Shown: piece by piece, positions 1 to 13,500 of the stretch
Position numbering within the stretch: position 1 is the stretch's first letter
Layout of the letters: each line of letters starts with the position of its first letter
Assembly (NCBI GenBank): GCA_020284085.1
Contig: JACEVL010000495.1
Location: 478,920 to 542,919 of the forward strand
Length of the DNA stretch: 64,000 nucleotides
Direction: 5' to 3'
Source of the DNA: Aporrectodea caliginosa
Lineage: Eukaryota > Annelida > Clitellata > Crassiclitellata > Lumbricidae
The notes under the pieces: generated by a model
Database searches by the model: none
Seen by the model: the letters and a program-made list of their open reading frames with translations, nothing else
Told to the model about the DNA's origin: nothing
Translations under genes and position numbers: made by a program

Positions 1-1
1 A

Positions 2-687
2 TGATTGTATGAATGAAAAACAATGATGATAATCCTGATTATCATAACCATCACAGGCTTCATTGCTAACATCTTTACAATATTTTTTACATCACCACAA
101 CAGTCTCAATCTGCTATGCAAACGAAGTCAGTCATGCTAACTTTCCAATGTCATTGTAGAGAATTCCTCGATGAAGGTAAGACAGAATGTTCTCAAAGCC
201 GTTGTTCAACATAAGCGAGATGCTGTAATCCTGCAATGCTCTCCTTGGATAAACTCTGAAAGAAAAGCTGATACTGTCAACAAAGTTATATCTCTGAAAC
301 AAACTCCTCATATTAACATGCAAAATGCTTTTAAACTTCTACGTGAAGGAAGGCATAAATTCTACTAATTGCAAACAGATGCAATGTTTTATCAGTCATA
401 AGATTGACAACTCATCAAAAGTTAAAATGTAACGGGTAGTCAAGATTATTTGACACCCACTTGGTGGTGCCAAAATGAAGGCGGGACATCCCCCAGAGGT
501 GAGACCATGGGCTGTCCTTCCACAAATCGCGAGGAGCACCCTCGAGAACTAGCCTTCCAATATTGCTATTAAAAAACATCTGTTATGTGCATAATATTTT
601 ACAGAAATGTAAATGAGAAGTGTAGGACAGATATAACCAGATTAAAATCAGATCAGACAAGATCAAATAATATGAGATTAGATTAAG
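2..687. repeat. long direct repeat, copy A (partner 10219-10902)
   Basis: Aligned by eye, positions 2-687 match 10219-10902 in the same orientation at about 98 percent. The main differences are small indels (7 bp near 56, 2 bp near 290 and 8-9 bp near 504) and a few substitutions. The match stops at 687, about 20 bases before the N run. It includes one TPR exon and its introns. Confidence 0.9.
142..255 (-). pseudogene. duplicate copy of a TPR exon, left of the assembly gap
   Basis: This 114-bp stretch has an AG acceptor at its 5' side (pyrimidine-rich ctttctttcag on the minus strand) and a GTTAGC donor. It reads RRALQDYSISLMLNNGFEN and onwards, the same as exon 10464-10351 without a coding difference that I can see. 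It lies in the 2-687 copy of 10219-10902. It may be the allele of that exon from another haplotype placed wrongly, or a true exon duplication. Confidence 0.6.
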
Positions 688-708
688 TCACTTATGGAAG
701 ATCATTTA

Positions 709-1492
709 NNNNNNNNNNNNNNNNNNNNNNNNNNNNNNNNNNNNNNNNNNNNNNNNNNNNNNNNNNNNNNNNNNNNNNNNNNNNNNNNNNNNNNNNNNNN
801 NNNNNNNNNNNNNNNNNNNNNNNNNNNNNNNNNNNNNNNNNNNNNNNNNNNNNNNNNNNNNNNNNNNNNNNNNNNNNNNNNNNNNNNNNNNNNNNNNNNN
901 NNNNNNNNNNNNNNNNNNNNNNNNNNNNNNNNNNNNNNNNNNNNNNNNNNNNNNNNNNNNNNNNNNNNNNNNNNNNNNNNNNNNNNNNNNNNNNNNNNNN
1001 NNNNNNNNNNNNNNNNNNNNNNNNNNNNNNNNNNNNNNNNNNNNNNNNNNNNNNNNNNNNNNNNNNNNNNNNNNNNNNNNNNNNNNNNNNNNNNNNNNNN
1101 NNNNNNNNNNNNNNNNNNNNNNNNNNNNNNNNNNNNNNNNNNNNNNNNNNNNNNNNNNNNNNNNNNNNNNNNNNNNNNNNNNNNNNNNNNNNNNNNNNNN
1201 NNNNNNNNNNNNNNNNNNNNNNNNNNNNNNNNNNNNNNNNNNNNNNNNNNNNNNNNNNNNNNNNNNNNNNNNNNNNNNNNNNNNNNNNNNNNNNNNNNNN
1301 NNNNNNNNNNNNNNNNNNNNNNNNNNNNNNNNNNNNNNNNNNNNNNNNNNNNNNNNNNNNNNNNNNNNNNNNNNNNNNNNNNNNNNNNNNNNNNNNNNNN
1401 NNNNNNNNNNNNNNNNNNNNNNNNNNNNNNNNNNNNNNNNNNNNNNNNNNNNNNNNNNNNNNNNNNNNNNNNNNNNNNNNNNNNNNNNNNNN
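709..1492. other. assembly gap, 784 Ns
   Basis: Run of unknown bases. Open frames across it are artefacts of the Ns. The missing C-terminal exons of the TTC6-like gene could begin here. Confidence 1.
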
Positions 1493-1572
1493 CCCATTTA
1501 CGAACAAAAAAAGAAAGACAAAAGAAACGAGCGAAAGATGATAACAAGGCAAATGATGTCTAGCAATGATAC

Positions 1573-4500
1573 CTGGTGTATAACACCGCGGTTTGTTAGT
1601 AGTTCCGCTGTAGGATGAACATGAATTGAGGCACTGATGTCCTGATATGCAGCAAAAGTGTCACTCATCTGGAGATTGATGACAGCACGACCTTCAAGAG
1701 CAGCTACAAAGCCTGTAACATACAAAAACATCACATATTCAGTGTATGGCTGAATCTCACTAACTGCCATACTGTAACTGAACATTTTGTGCAAGTCCTA
1801 GGCAAGTGGCAAACAATCTGAAATATTAGAAGCATTAAAAGACTTTTCTGTGAAAGCACAAAGCGCTGATATCAAGAATAAAACATTTTTATTTTCTAAT
1901 CTCCTGTTGCCAGTGATTAGTATGTAGTATATCAACAAATGTATGTATGCTGACGAGGTTAGTGACAACACTGATCAGGAGTTAATTACAATGATGACAA
2001 CCGTGAAGTGGGTGTTGATGGTCATGATCGTAAGAGTGGTGAAGATAATTTGGTTTCCAAAATAACTTACTTGAATCGATAGCAATAGCTGCTGTAAACT
2101 GGTGCCATGCCTGCATAAATTTTCCTGTGACCTGGAGGCAGTAAGCCAGATTAACTCTGGCCGGCAGACAGAGAGGATCGATATGAAGGACTCGTTCATA
2201 GTCTCGCCTAATGAAAAAAAACCAGATTCATTAGCCCATTAAAACATTTTCTTTTAAATTCAGAAATACAAAACAGCACTAAAAACACTCACTGTCAGAC
2301 AATGAAAGCAAACAACACGGGCACAAAAAAAAACTGCTAACAAAAAGGGAAACCCTTCTTTGGCATAATTTTTAGTCATTTTGGTACAAAACACCAAACA
2401 CATAATTTCAGCTAAAAATAATTGTCATGTATAGGCCACAGAGAGAAAGAGAGAGTGAGAGACGGAACAATGGAAAGACACAGAGCAAAGACAGCAGCAG
2501 TGAGGGACAGTGACACTGCCACAGAGTCTAAGGAAGTTAGAGAGACAGCAATAAATGAGCAGTGAGCAGTAATAATCATAGCAGCTTTAATATTCATATT
2601 ACAGCATTCAAATCTACCGGGTACTTAAACTTCATCGATATATCAGTCACCACTGTAAACAAAGCCCTTATATGAATTGTCTGATGTGAACAGAAGAAAT
2701 GAAAGAGAAAGCTGACTTGGCATATGTGTATCCCATCTCATGTCCAAAGTCCATGAAAGCGTTTCCTCGTCCAATCAGTGCATCCTGGAAGAAACGATCG
2801 AGTTGAAACAACCAACGGACTCCTTGAGAAAGCCAAGCCTACAGATGACATTGCAAAATCCACTGAACTAAGACAACATAGACAAACACACTCCAGGAGG
2901 CACCACACAACCTTCAAGACAAAGTTATCTTTAAAAAGCCAAGGTTGACACATTGTTAGATTTCATGTTGCTGCTTTTATTATGCGAGCACATAAATGTA
3001 TTTGTAATCATAATCTCCAAATTTATATCTCAGGATTTCTATGACACCCCAAAAATAAACAAAGTTGCAGCAACCAGCTAATTTCAGGTTTTTAGTCAAA
3101 ACAAAAGCAACAGGCAGGTAACGTCAGATTCGGTTCCAGATCAAATTCCAAAGGTCAGACATACAGTCAGATGGTTACACCGGATGGTGTTTAATTGGAG
3201 CGGCAAGGGATAAGGGGAAAACAAGAAATCTGGGCAGGATTTGTGGAACAGGAATCTTTTCAGTTTTGTGCAGAGATTGCAAGAGGTTTTGGTGAGTTTG
3301 CAGGATGGATAGGATTTACTGTCATAGTTCTCATCAGAATTTATACAAGAGAAGCAACTAAACACGCATAGCAACTGAATGAGTATTGTGCTCACTTGTG
3401 ATGACATATTCCAAGCGTATGATAAATCTTCTTGTCAAAGGGTGAAAGTTCTGCGGCCATCAGCAGATCATAGAGGGCATTGAAATAATCATTCATTTCA
3501 ATGTAGAGCAGAGATCGGTTGATGACGGTCTTCAGATGCAGCGTCTCATCAGTCAGCAGCAGGACCACACCGTAGTCTTGGAGGGCCTTCAATTACCAAA
3601 ACAATAACTAACAAAGGAAGGACTCATTTCTCTAGCAAATGTAACAGTGACTCTTCTAGTCATCTAAGCAATATTTTGTTTACAGATGAATCTTCTTGTT
3701 TTGCTGAAATTTAACACCACTCAGGCCTGTGTAAGCAGCTCTTTTAGTAGTGTAATGTAACAGAACACTTGCATAGCGCGTCTTAAGAGCCTACTTACAA
3801 ATTACCTTGTAAGATCTAAACTTACCTCTACCTGCAACTTCCTTCAGCAGCTGTAAAATCTGCTAACATAAGCAAAATATAATCTGTCACAGACGGTACT
3901 TTTGAAACAGATTATTATTATTATTAAATAAATCTGTAATGCATGCAAGGTCACACCGAAATGTTAAGATGCTAAGGTTAGGGCATATACCTTCTGCTGG
4001 TTATGGTTGGCATGGTAACAGACTGCTCGATTGAAGAAAGCTAGTGCACAAGTAGAGTCAATCGATATGGCTTTAGTGAGATCACGAATTGCAAGAACGT
4101 AAGACTTCATGAAGAACTTCAGCGCTCCTCTGTACAAAACAACCAAATACTTTTTGATGAATTTAAAAGAAAATCTGCCCACTATCTTATTGTAGCTGTC
4201 CACTGGTTGCTGGCCAAAGATAGATTCCGACCTCTCTTCGCAACCACATTTATTCTGCATTGGCCTCACGATCACCCTTCAACTCTAACCTTTTCCTTCA
4301 ACTCTACCTTTTCCTTCAACTCTGACCTTTTCTTTCAACTCTGATCTTTTCCTTCAACTCTTTTTATTCCTTCAACTCTGACCTTTTCCTTCAACTCTGA
4401 CCTTTCCTTCAACTCTGACCTTTTTTAGTACACAGTTTCCACACATGTTGTTCCAGTGGATTGCAACTGCAGGTTTCGAACTCATCACAGATTTTTACAT

Positions 4501-7500
4501 GCATATCAATTTTACTTAGAACACCAGAAACTGAAAAACCAGAAGCCATCAAACCACCCTAGAATATGGCACTTGATGATAAACATAAAAGGTGCACAAT
4601 ATAACCAAAGTAAAACCTCTATGATACCTGTATAAGTAGGCACGGATGCTGTTGGGCTGCAGTTTTATGGCTTCATTGCAGTTGAGTATAGCCTTACTAT
4701 GTTTTCCCTGGAGTCCATAATAGGCTGCACGAGTCAGGAAGGCCTGGAAGAACAAAGACATAATTACATTCATCAAGTGACATCAGAGAATAGAATAGAA
4801 TAGAATAGAACATTACAATCTCCACATGCAAAACAGCCATCATTTTCTCTGACATGGCCAACCAAAATAGCATGTTTTTCAACCATGCATCCATGTAAAA
4901 TAAGCATCAGTAAAATTTAGAGCAATACAAAGGTAAGTGTCTCTAACTGATTTTGTAAGTAATTATTTAAAGCTCTAAATCACTGATACATTGCCTTGAA
5001 TATAACTTGCAACTCTTGTGAACTGGTGGTCACTGAATGGTAACACACTGCATAAAAAGAAATAAACCCCTACCTGGAATTGCGTAGGATCAATTGCAAG
5101 AGAACTGTTGATGTCCAAAATACCCTTCGGATGATTCAGTTTCAGCTTAGCAAATCCTCGCCAATAGAATGCCTAAAATCACAGGACCAACAAATGCATC
5201 ATTTGGGCAGTCAATCCAATCAACAGCGAAATAAGACATTATTTAATTAGCATAACAGTTAATTAGCATAACAGACGATGACTATATACCCGACTACGAT
5301 ATGGCTGTGAATTCACCAAATGTCAGACCCTAGATAATGATGTAGGATTGGCAAAAGTGAAATCCATATATACCTCTGCATGCTTAGGATTTGTCTTGAT
5401 GGCATTGCTGAAGGCATCCAGTGCCAAAAGGAAGGTACACTGCTCCAAGTGGCAAACTCCAATCAAGTAATAGGCTTCACCCATTTCAGGAGAAGGCTTC
5501 CTTTCACCCTTCTGCAAAACACAAAACATAATTAACATAGCTAAAATTCACCCAAGTCATTCAGTACCACAAGCAATACCACACAGTTAGGTACTTCTAA
5601 AGCTTTTGATGCATACCATGAATGCAAAATAAAAAAGACAACGCAACAATCTCACTCACTCCAATAAACGAATAATGTGTAGATGGTCTTTCTAGCAAGA
5701 TAGTGTAGTTTTCGTGGTTAAACTACAGACATCTAACACTATCCTTCCCATTTTTTGAGCCACATTGGCCAACAGCTGGAAACCAGTTGATACCAGTTGG
5801 ACAATGAGGATCCTTTGCAGGCCCAATGAATGTCCAGGATAATTAACATAAACTACATAATCATTAACAGTTGATGTTTTTGTATTCATGTCTAATGATA
5901 CTGTTTAAGAAAAATTAATCACCTAACGATGCAAATGACGGTCTCATCTCTTCAAAATTCATATCCCGACTCATCTGATCCTCCTTCCAATTCTCGACTC
6001 AAACGACACCCACCTTAACAGCTGCTCTGCCCCCCCTCTGATCCTCTGGCAACCAGACTTGGACCTACTTAGGACTAGTGTATAGGACAACCCTCTGACG
6101 AGACGCAGTGCTCGTGAATAAGCTGGTGCCCTGCGCTTTGGCTTTCAAGTGGCGCTTTAGAAGTCTGGAGTTTATGATTACGATACGATGTGGGTTAGGT
6201 CTGCAGTGGCCCAAACCCGAGCTTTTGTCTGCATTGGTCCCTCACTGTGAAATGACCTCCCTCCCTCAGTTCGCTCTGCTATTCTGACTGCAGGTCCCGC
6301 AGCATATCTCCGCTGTCTTAAATCTTGTCTTTTGTCTTGGGTCCTTTGCACTGGGAGCACCTCTGATTGGTCTGAACTGCGAGAGGTGCTTTAGAAATTC
6401 TTAAACACAATACAAAACAATGCAATCAAGGAAGAACATTTTTGTAAGTATATTCAGTTGCAAAGCTGTATAAAAGCAGCATAACATTTCTATCAATAAA
6501 ACAAAAAGTGAAAAATATAATAACCAAATTCCGAGGATCTTTGTCCGGTTGACTGTGCAGCTAAAATAGAAAGAAGCAAACAAATGGTCAGTTGATATGA
6601 AGAAACTCTAAGCATTAATGTGTGCTGTTCAGGAATCAGCATATCACTCTATAACACCACTTTACTGGCACAGTGTTAATCAAGACACAGATTATGTTGA
6701 GTGTGATAAAAATAAACAGCCAAACGATCCAACGTGGCTCAGACAAACTTAAGTACAAACCTCTAACAACAACAAAATTTAATTATGTAAAAACCATGCT
6801 CTGTAATTTTGCAAATGTGAGTGATGGTATGAGAACATCTTTACCATGAGCTGTAGAGCAGTTTCAAAGCTGGTAATGGCATCATTCCAGAGACTGGCTT
6901 TCATTTGCGTCTCTCCGCGTAACATAAGCAGACGTACAGTTGCCCCATTGCCACTTGTTGCCTCACACAGAACCTCAATTGCCTGAAGTTTATATCATGC
7001 AATAATTACAATGAAGACAATACTTTGATTATGATATGGTTACTGCATACAGCAGAAAATGTAAAAAAATACACTGCAATAAAAGTTCTCAACAGGACTA
7101 TCAGTTTGTGAAAACATGGCCATCTGAAAACTAGATCAAAATGATTTTGACAAATTATGACGATGAGACAGACAATTTCATATCTACACTTTAGCGGAAA
7201 ATCTAAAACTTAGTTTTTGGAGTTCTGAAGATGTGCCAAATGAGTAACAACTTTACTTCAGTTTCCCTTACTGTATATGCAGATTCATTTTCTGATTACC
7301 CTGTAAGGTTGAAATATTGGAATAATAACCAAAACATTTTATTGCTGTCATGTCTGTTTTTATAGCACCACTATCTGGTAAAATCTATTGCTAGTCAGTC
7401 ACAGCAGTTGTGTGCAAAGGCCCCCATACACACAAGCAACATCATTCGAGTGGGGATCTAAACCTAAACTCTACCTGCTAAATGATTAGAACTCAACCAA

Positions 7501-10500
7501 TCTGCCACTATTTCATTTTCCAATGTCACAAAATGTCGTAAGAAGAATTATGAAAGTCGTCATAGACATGCCTTGTCATAGTTTTTGAGGAATGACTGCA
7601 TCAACGCCTGCTGAATAGGTTGCTGTCCAGCAGAAATGTTCATCTCAGACATTTGGCAGAGACAGAAAGTAGCCAATTCGATCTCCCCCAACTTATGAAC
7701 CAAATCACCCTGTAGACAAAAGAAAACGATGTCAGTGGTGTAATCTCATCATTAATCTAGGCATGCTTAATCATTCTTTAGCTATATGAGAGGCACTTCC
7801 GGTGTTTTCTGAATACCACGTAAGAAACTTTGTGAGGACCTAAAAGTCTCAACAGAAATGTTCAGATACATACACACATGCATACATACATACATCATCA
7901 GGATTTTCTTTTTACAACTGTGTTTTGATATTGCCCTCCTTCCAAAGCTCAGAAGTGCACACATGATCATATGACAGAACATCAATGGCGCTGAGCAATT
8001 GTGAGTTAAAGACTTGCTCAAGGTCCCTACACAGTAACTGTCTTGGATGAGGCTCGAACCCGTACTCCTTGCGTAAGGGCCGAGCTCTCTAACAAATCGG
8101 CCACCGTGCCCCACTTGCACTGGTCACCTATCTCTCAATGCATTGAAGTTCAGAACAGGGCATTCTTCTTGTCGCCCGGGATCGTTCCTCTACAACTCAG
8201 CACAGAAGCTATACTTTCGTCAGTGCTGTGGCCTGGAACAACCTTCCTCATATAACTAGAGCTGAACCAGACAGGCTATATCTTCTGTTCTTCAAGCACA
8301 TGCAGTTTATTCTGTTTAAACCAGGGTTCTCCTTGTTGGGTCGGGAGCGCAACTGATGGGTTTTTACTTGAAGTTGGGCTTTACTTGAAGTTGGGCTGCA
8401 TTAACGCCTGCTGAATAGGCTGCTGTCCAGCAGAAATGTTCATCTCAGACATTTGGCAGGGTCGGGAGCACAACTGATGGGTTTTTCCTTGAAGTTGGGC
8501 TTTACAAGTTCTCATTTATGTTAAGTATGCAATCATCATCACTAGTCACTGACATAAGAACATGCACCATTAGCAGTATCACCACCACCACCACCATCAT
8601 ACAAGCACCACATCATCACCACCCCATCCCAGTGTGTCTGTGTTGAAGAACCAACATGAAATGATTATACATGTACAGAATTAAATTTTAAAAATCAACT
8701 CACTCTCCACATGTACAGCTGAGACATATCTGGACGCAGATGAATTGCTCGAGTTACATCCAGCAGAGCATGTTTGTACTAAAACAACAAAATCATATTC
8801 ACAGGAATTCAGGTTTAGCTATTTCTGGCCAAAGAATTCAACATCTTACTGAACAATATAAACTGAAATTCATCCTCAGTAACTAGAAAAAGGTGGCTGA
8901 ATTTAGGTCATTGGACTGAGCTGTAAAAGCAGGCCAGAAAGACAAAAGACAACAACTTATCTGAACATTAACTCCAATTCAACATTTGAACAACCCAAAG
9001 AGCTCAAAGTGTAATCAAATGCAAACAGCTCTGAACAGAAAGGGTTAATTATGACTGATCTTTAACCCCTCAGAATAAAAAGATTCAGCACAGATATAAA
9101 TAAGCAATGAATAACAAGGTTTGCACTGAAGCAATGTAAACTCCAAGTCTATCAAGGAAAACAGACGAAGGATAGGCTAATACCGTAAAATTCAAATGAT
9201 ATAATAAATGATACTAAGCTTACATCGGTTAACTTCTCGTATGTCTCTGCTCTACACATGTAGGCTTTGACGAGAGTCGGATCTGCTTTGATAGCACAAG
9301 TAAACTTCTCAATTGCTCTATATAAAAACAAGCAAAAATAGCAGATATGCTTGCAACAGAATTATGATGAAATAATTATTTGATGCATGCATATGTTGTG
9401 CGACTGTATAATTATACTGATATCTATGCATGTGTGTTTGGGTATGAATAATATATGCACTCAAGAGCATGTTAGGTATCTGGAAATATATGAAACCCAT
9501 TCAAATACCATTTTCACACACTACGATCATGTAGCATGCTTTAGAGCACAAGATTCATTGCTTTCAGACTGTATGTAAAATTTTACCTGTGCTTAGCAAT
9601 ACTCTTGTTGCTTTTCAAGTAGATAAGACCAAGGTTGACATAGGCTGAAGCAAAACCTGGATCCAACTTCAAAACAGCTTCGAAATCAGCCATAGCCTCA
9701 TCAGACCTTACAAAAACATTGGAAAGCAGACACTATTAAACATGATACAAGATCTTAAGACACCTTTTAGAACATGTTTCACCACCTTTGTATTTTTTTA
9801 CAAATACCAGACACATACATATAGGCATACATACAGACATGAAAGCATTACACATATGAACACATGTATCTGGAAACTTAATATACCGGTAGTGCCTTTT
9901 AAACGCTTATCAGAAGAACTGCATGCATGTATCACAGTATACACGTAAATACACACTTATGTGCATACATACATACATACACACACACATACACACATAT
10001 ACACACCCACATTCACACACATACATACATATATTCATCAACCTCCAAGACAGCAGTAAGTTAAAAGAGTCATTCTGTCACTGTCATCAAAATTGGTAGC
10101 TAAAACTCATCACTATCATACATCTTCTATTCACACTTAAAACTGTTCTGTTTCACCAATACAAGCAGCTTTGATCAAATGTCTCGAAAATGTGTAAATT
10201 AAGCTTTGAATAAAAGATTGATTGTATGAATGAAAAACAATGATGATAATCCTGATTATCATAACCATCACAGTGCTAACATCTTTACAATATTTTTACA
10301 TCATCACAACAGTCTTAATCTGCTATGCAAACGAAGTCAGTCATGCTAACTTTCCAATGTCATTGTAGAGAATTCCTCGATGAAGGTAAGACAGAATGTT
10401 CTCAAAGCCGTTGTTCAACATAAGCGAGATGCTGTAATCCTGCAATGCTCTCCTTGGATAAACTCTGAAAGAAAAGCTGATACTGTCAACAAAGTTATCT

Positions 10501-13500
10501 CTGAAACAAACTCCTCATACTAACATGCATAATGCTTTTAAACTTCTATGTGAAGGAAGGCATAAATTCTACAAATTGCAAACAGATGCAATGTTTTATC
10601 AGTCATAAGATTGACAACTCATCAAAAGTTAAAATGTAACGGGTAGTCAAGATTATTTGACACCCACTTGGTGGTGCCAAAATGAAGGCAGGACATCCCC
10701 CAGAGGTGAAGAAGTGAGACCATGGGCTGTCCTTCCACAAATCGCGAGGAGCACCCTCGAGAACTAGCCTTCCAATATTGCTATTAAAAAACATCTGTTA
10801 TGTGCATAATATTTTACAGAAATGTAAATGAGAAGTGTAGGACAGATATAACCAGATTAAAATCAGATCAGACAAGATCAAATAATATGAGATTAGATTA
10901 AGATGAAGTGTTAGACAGAGTATAGACAGAGTGATCTTCCATATAATACATTATTACAGAGTATAGGGTCTTTCATACAATACATTACTATTGTGGGCTG
11001 CTCCTAAAAGGGGGTAATTGAGAAATCAGTTACTTTCTGAGAATGCATCCTCTGTAGTAGAAAGGCCTGTGAGCTGAGAGGGTCCATGTGAACGGCAACT
11101 GAGACATCTTCAAGTGCTTCATTCCACATCTTCATCTGCATATAAGCCCTGCTGCGCAAAAGCCGCACTTCAGCGTTACTTGGTTCACAGTTCAGTACCT
11201 GACTGAAATCCTCTATGGCAGAATGCCACACACTGAAACAACAACACTGCAACATCTGAAGCTGAATGAAAAGCAAACGTATGGTTACGTCCATGCCTAA
11301 AAATGCCTTGCCTTGCACTGATAATTATAGGGGAGACAATACTTTTCTATCTTTACTTAAAACAATACTTTTCTATCTTTACTTAAAACAATACTTTTCT
11401 ATCTTTACTTAAAACAATACTTATCTATCTTTACTTAAAACAATACTTTTCTATCTTTACTTAAAACAATACTTTTCTATCTTTACTTAAAACAATACTT
11501 TTCTATCTTTACTTTAAAAATTCCCATAAGCTTATGTACATTGACACCAAAACTCAATGACCATGATTGGCACTAGAACTAGTGCTGACCTGATTGATTG
11601 AATGACTGTCCATCTCTCATTCTCTCACAGTCTCTATCTCTTTCTCATTTACTCACCTATGCAAGTCCACATAATGACTTGCTGACACTGTCACTGGCTA
11701 TCGTAATTATCACATATAAAGAAGTTGTTTATTAAAGCATACCTATAATGGAAGTAATAGAGTCCATGTAATGAGTGAAGCCTTTGTCAGAGCAGGATTG
11801 ATCTGTCTACAAGATGCATAATCATCCATTGCCAACAGCGTATCACCAGTCTAAAAAAACAACCAAAACAAACAAAACTACATTCTATTCTATTCTATTC
11901 TATTTATGGACTTATAAAGTCCCCGCAGTACAACCTAATCAGAATGCTTCCAGTGCGAAGGGCCCCTCGAAAAAAGAAAAGTCTTAAGAGAACGAGCAAA
12001 ACAGTGGTACCTCCAGATAACATTACAGCACGAGTTAAAGCAGGGAGGTCATTCCAATAAGGTAACGGAGGCATAATAATAATGCTGTGCTGTGGCAGTC
12101 CGAGACCTCGGCACTAGAAGGTCATGATGGTCAGAAGAGCGGAGAGACGCAGAGGTACCTGAGATAGGAAGTCATAGAGATCACAGATGTCTGAGCTTGA
12201 CCTAAAAACGTTTTACACGTAAGAAAAAGAATTTTGAACTGAATTCTAGCAGTTAGAGGAAGCCAATGAAGGTCTTGAGTCATGAAAGTCGAAATATGGG
12301 AGAAACGAGGTAGGCGGGCAATTAAACGAGCAGCAGAATTAAGTACTGATTGCAGTGGAGCCATGCTTACTTGTTTACACAGGACCAAACATCATTTACT
12401 TAAAATTTAAAAATATGATCAAAATAAATAAATTAATCTAATCTAACCTGCACACATTGCATTTTCTTCCCAATGACCAAAGAATTCCAGTTTCAAATAT
12501 GTCTCATAGTTTACAAGGTAATTCACTGTCTCAATTCATTGAATTGCTTATCCTCCATAACCTGTCTCCCCATCTCCTTGCAGCCTCATAGATCTTAACT
12601 AATCCTATCGAATAGACTGTGATTTTGTAAAGTAGGTTTACTTAGATGCAATTATTCAATGATGCCCTGTGCATTATGATAATGGTGCTAAAGAGGCTCA
12701 CATATTAGATAAGATATCAGATTAGATTAGATCACACTAAATAAGATTTGATAATCTAGACTCACTAATGCAGCAGACAGATTAAAAGTGATTAATCTAA
12801 ACCACTGCAACTGATTAAATTAGCAAAATGAAGTTAAACCCAAACTGAATTCTACTTTCAAAGATAGCCATAGAAATCACCAGAACACAAAAATTAGGTT
12901 TCATTCTAAAAGTGACCTTTGAAGGTCAACATAAATTCGTTTTATTGCATTGTCTTAATTTGATCAACTTCTGCAATGAGGATCACTTGATACAATCCAG
13001 TATAAAGCATTTAGCCATAAGACTTTCAATTGATAGTGACTTATATTACCGTAACCTATGAACCACTGTTCAGTAATGTACTAGAAAAGTTTCACTAGTC
13101 TAAAAATATTTTTTGAAACCGTCAATTGATAGTTTTTGGTGTTAGACCATGATAATAATTAAACTTACTGTTTCGTAGATCTCAGCTCTTTGAAACAAAG
13201 CATCAGAGTCATTTGGGTTATACTTCAGTGCCTGTGTTAGGTTGAAAACAGCCATTGTCAAGTCACCCATGTCACGCAGTAACATAGCTCTGCAACAGTT
13301 ACGTATCAGTGTCATGCACTGTGAAATCATTGCAATAAACAACATACCAGGGTATTCACTAATATTTCTAATATTGTTATTTTGAAAATTTATTATGCTC
13401 ATCGATCACAGAGCATTTACAGACCACAATCCTATGAGCCTCATTTTATGTTGCTCTATACACCCCTTAAAAGGGACTTTTATGATTATACTCCATCTAA

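Noticed and set aside
692..1563. Four long open frames across 692-1563
   Set aside because: They consist almost entirely of unknown bases from the assembly gap.
2784..2812. Tiny intron ending at ttcttccag before GATGCACTG to explain the frame break in exon 2838-2717
   Set aside because: The intron would be under 30 nucleotides and would remove residues that match the family.
4272..4425. Possible CRISPR-like array
   Set aside because: Imperfect 19-bp minisatellite without unique spacers.
10603..10794. Minus-strand 63-codon ORF in the duplicated segment
   Set aside because: No TPR pattern and no fitting splice signals; the equivalent frame in the copy at 2-687 is altered by the small indel.
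10984..11003. A 20-bp microexon that would fix the phase between exons 11232-11034 and 10464-10351
   Set aside because: It would need an intron of only 30 nucleotides (11004-11033), too short for normal splicing.
11338..11519. Possible CRISPR-like array
   Set aside because: Pure head-to-tail repeats without spacers, in a eukaryotic intron.
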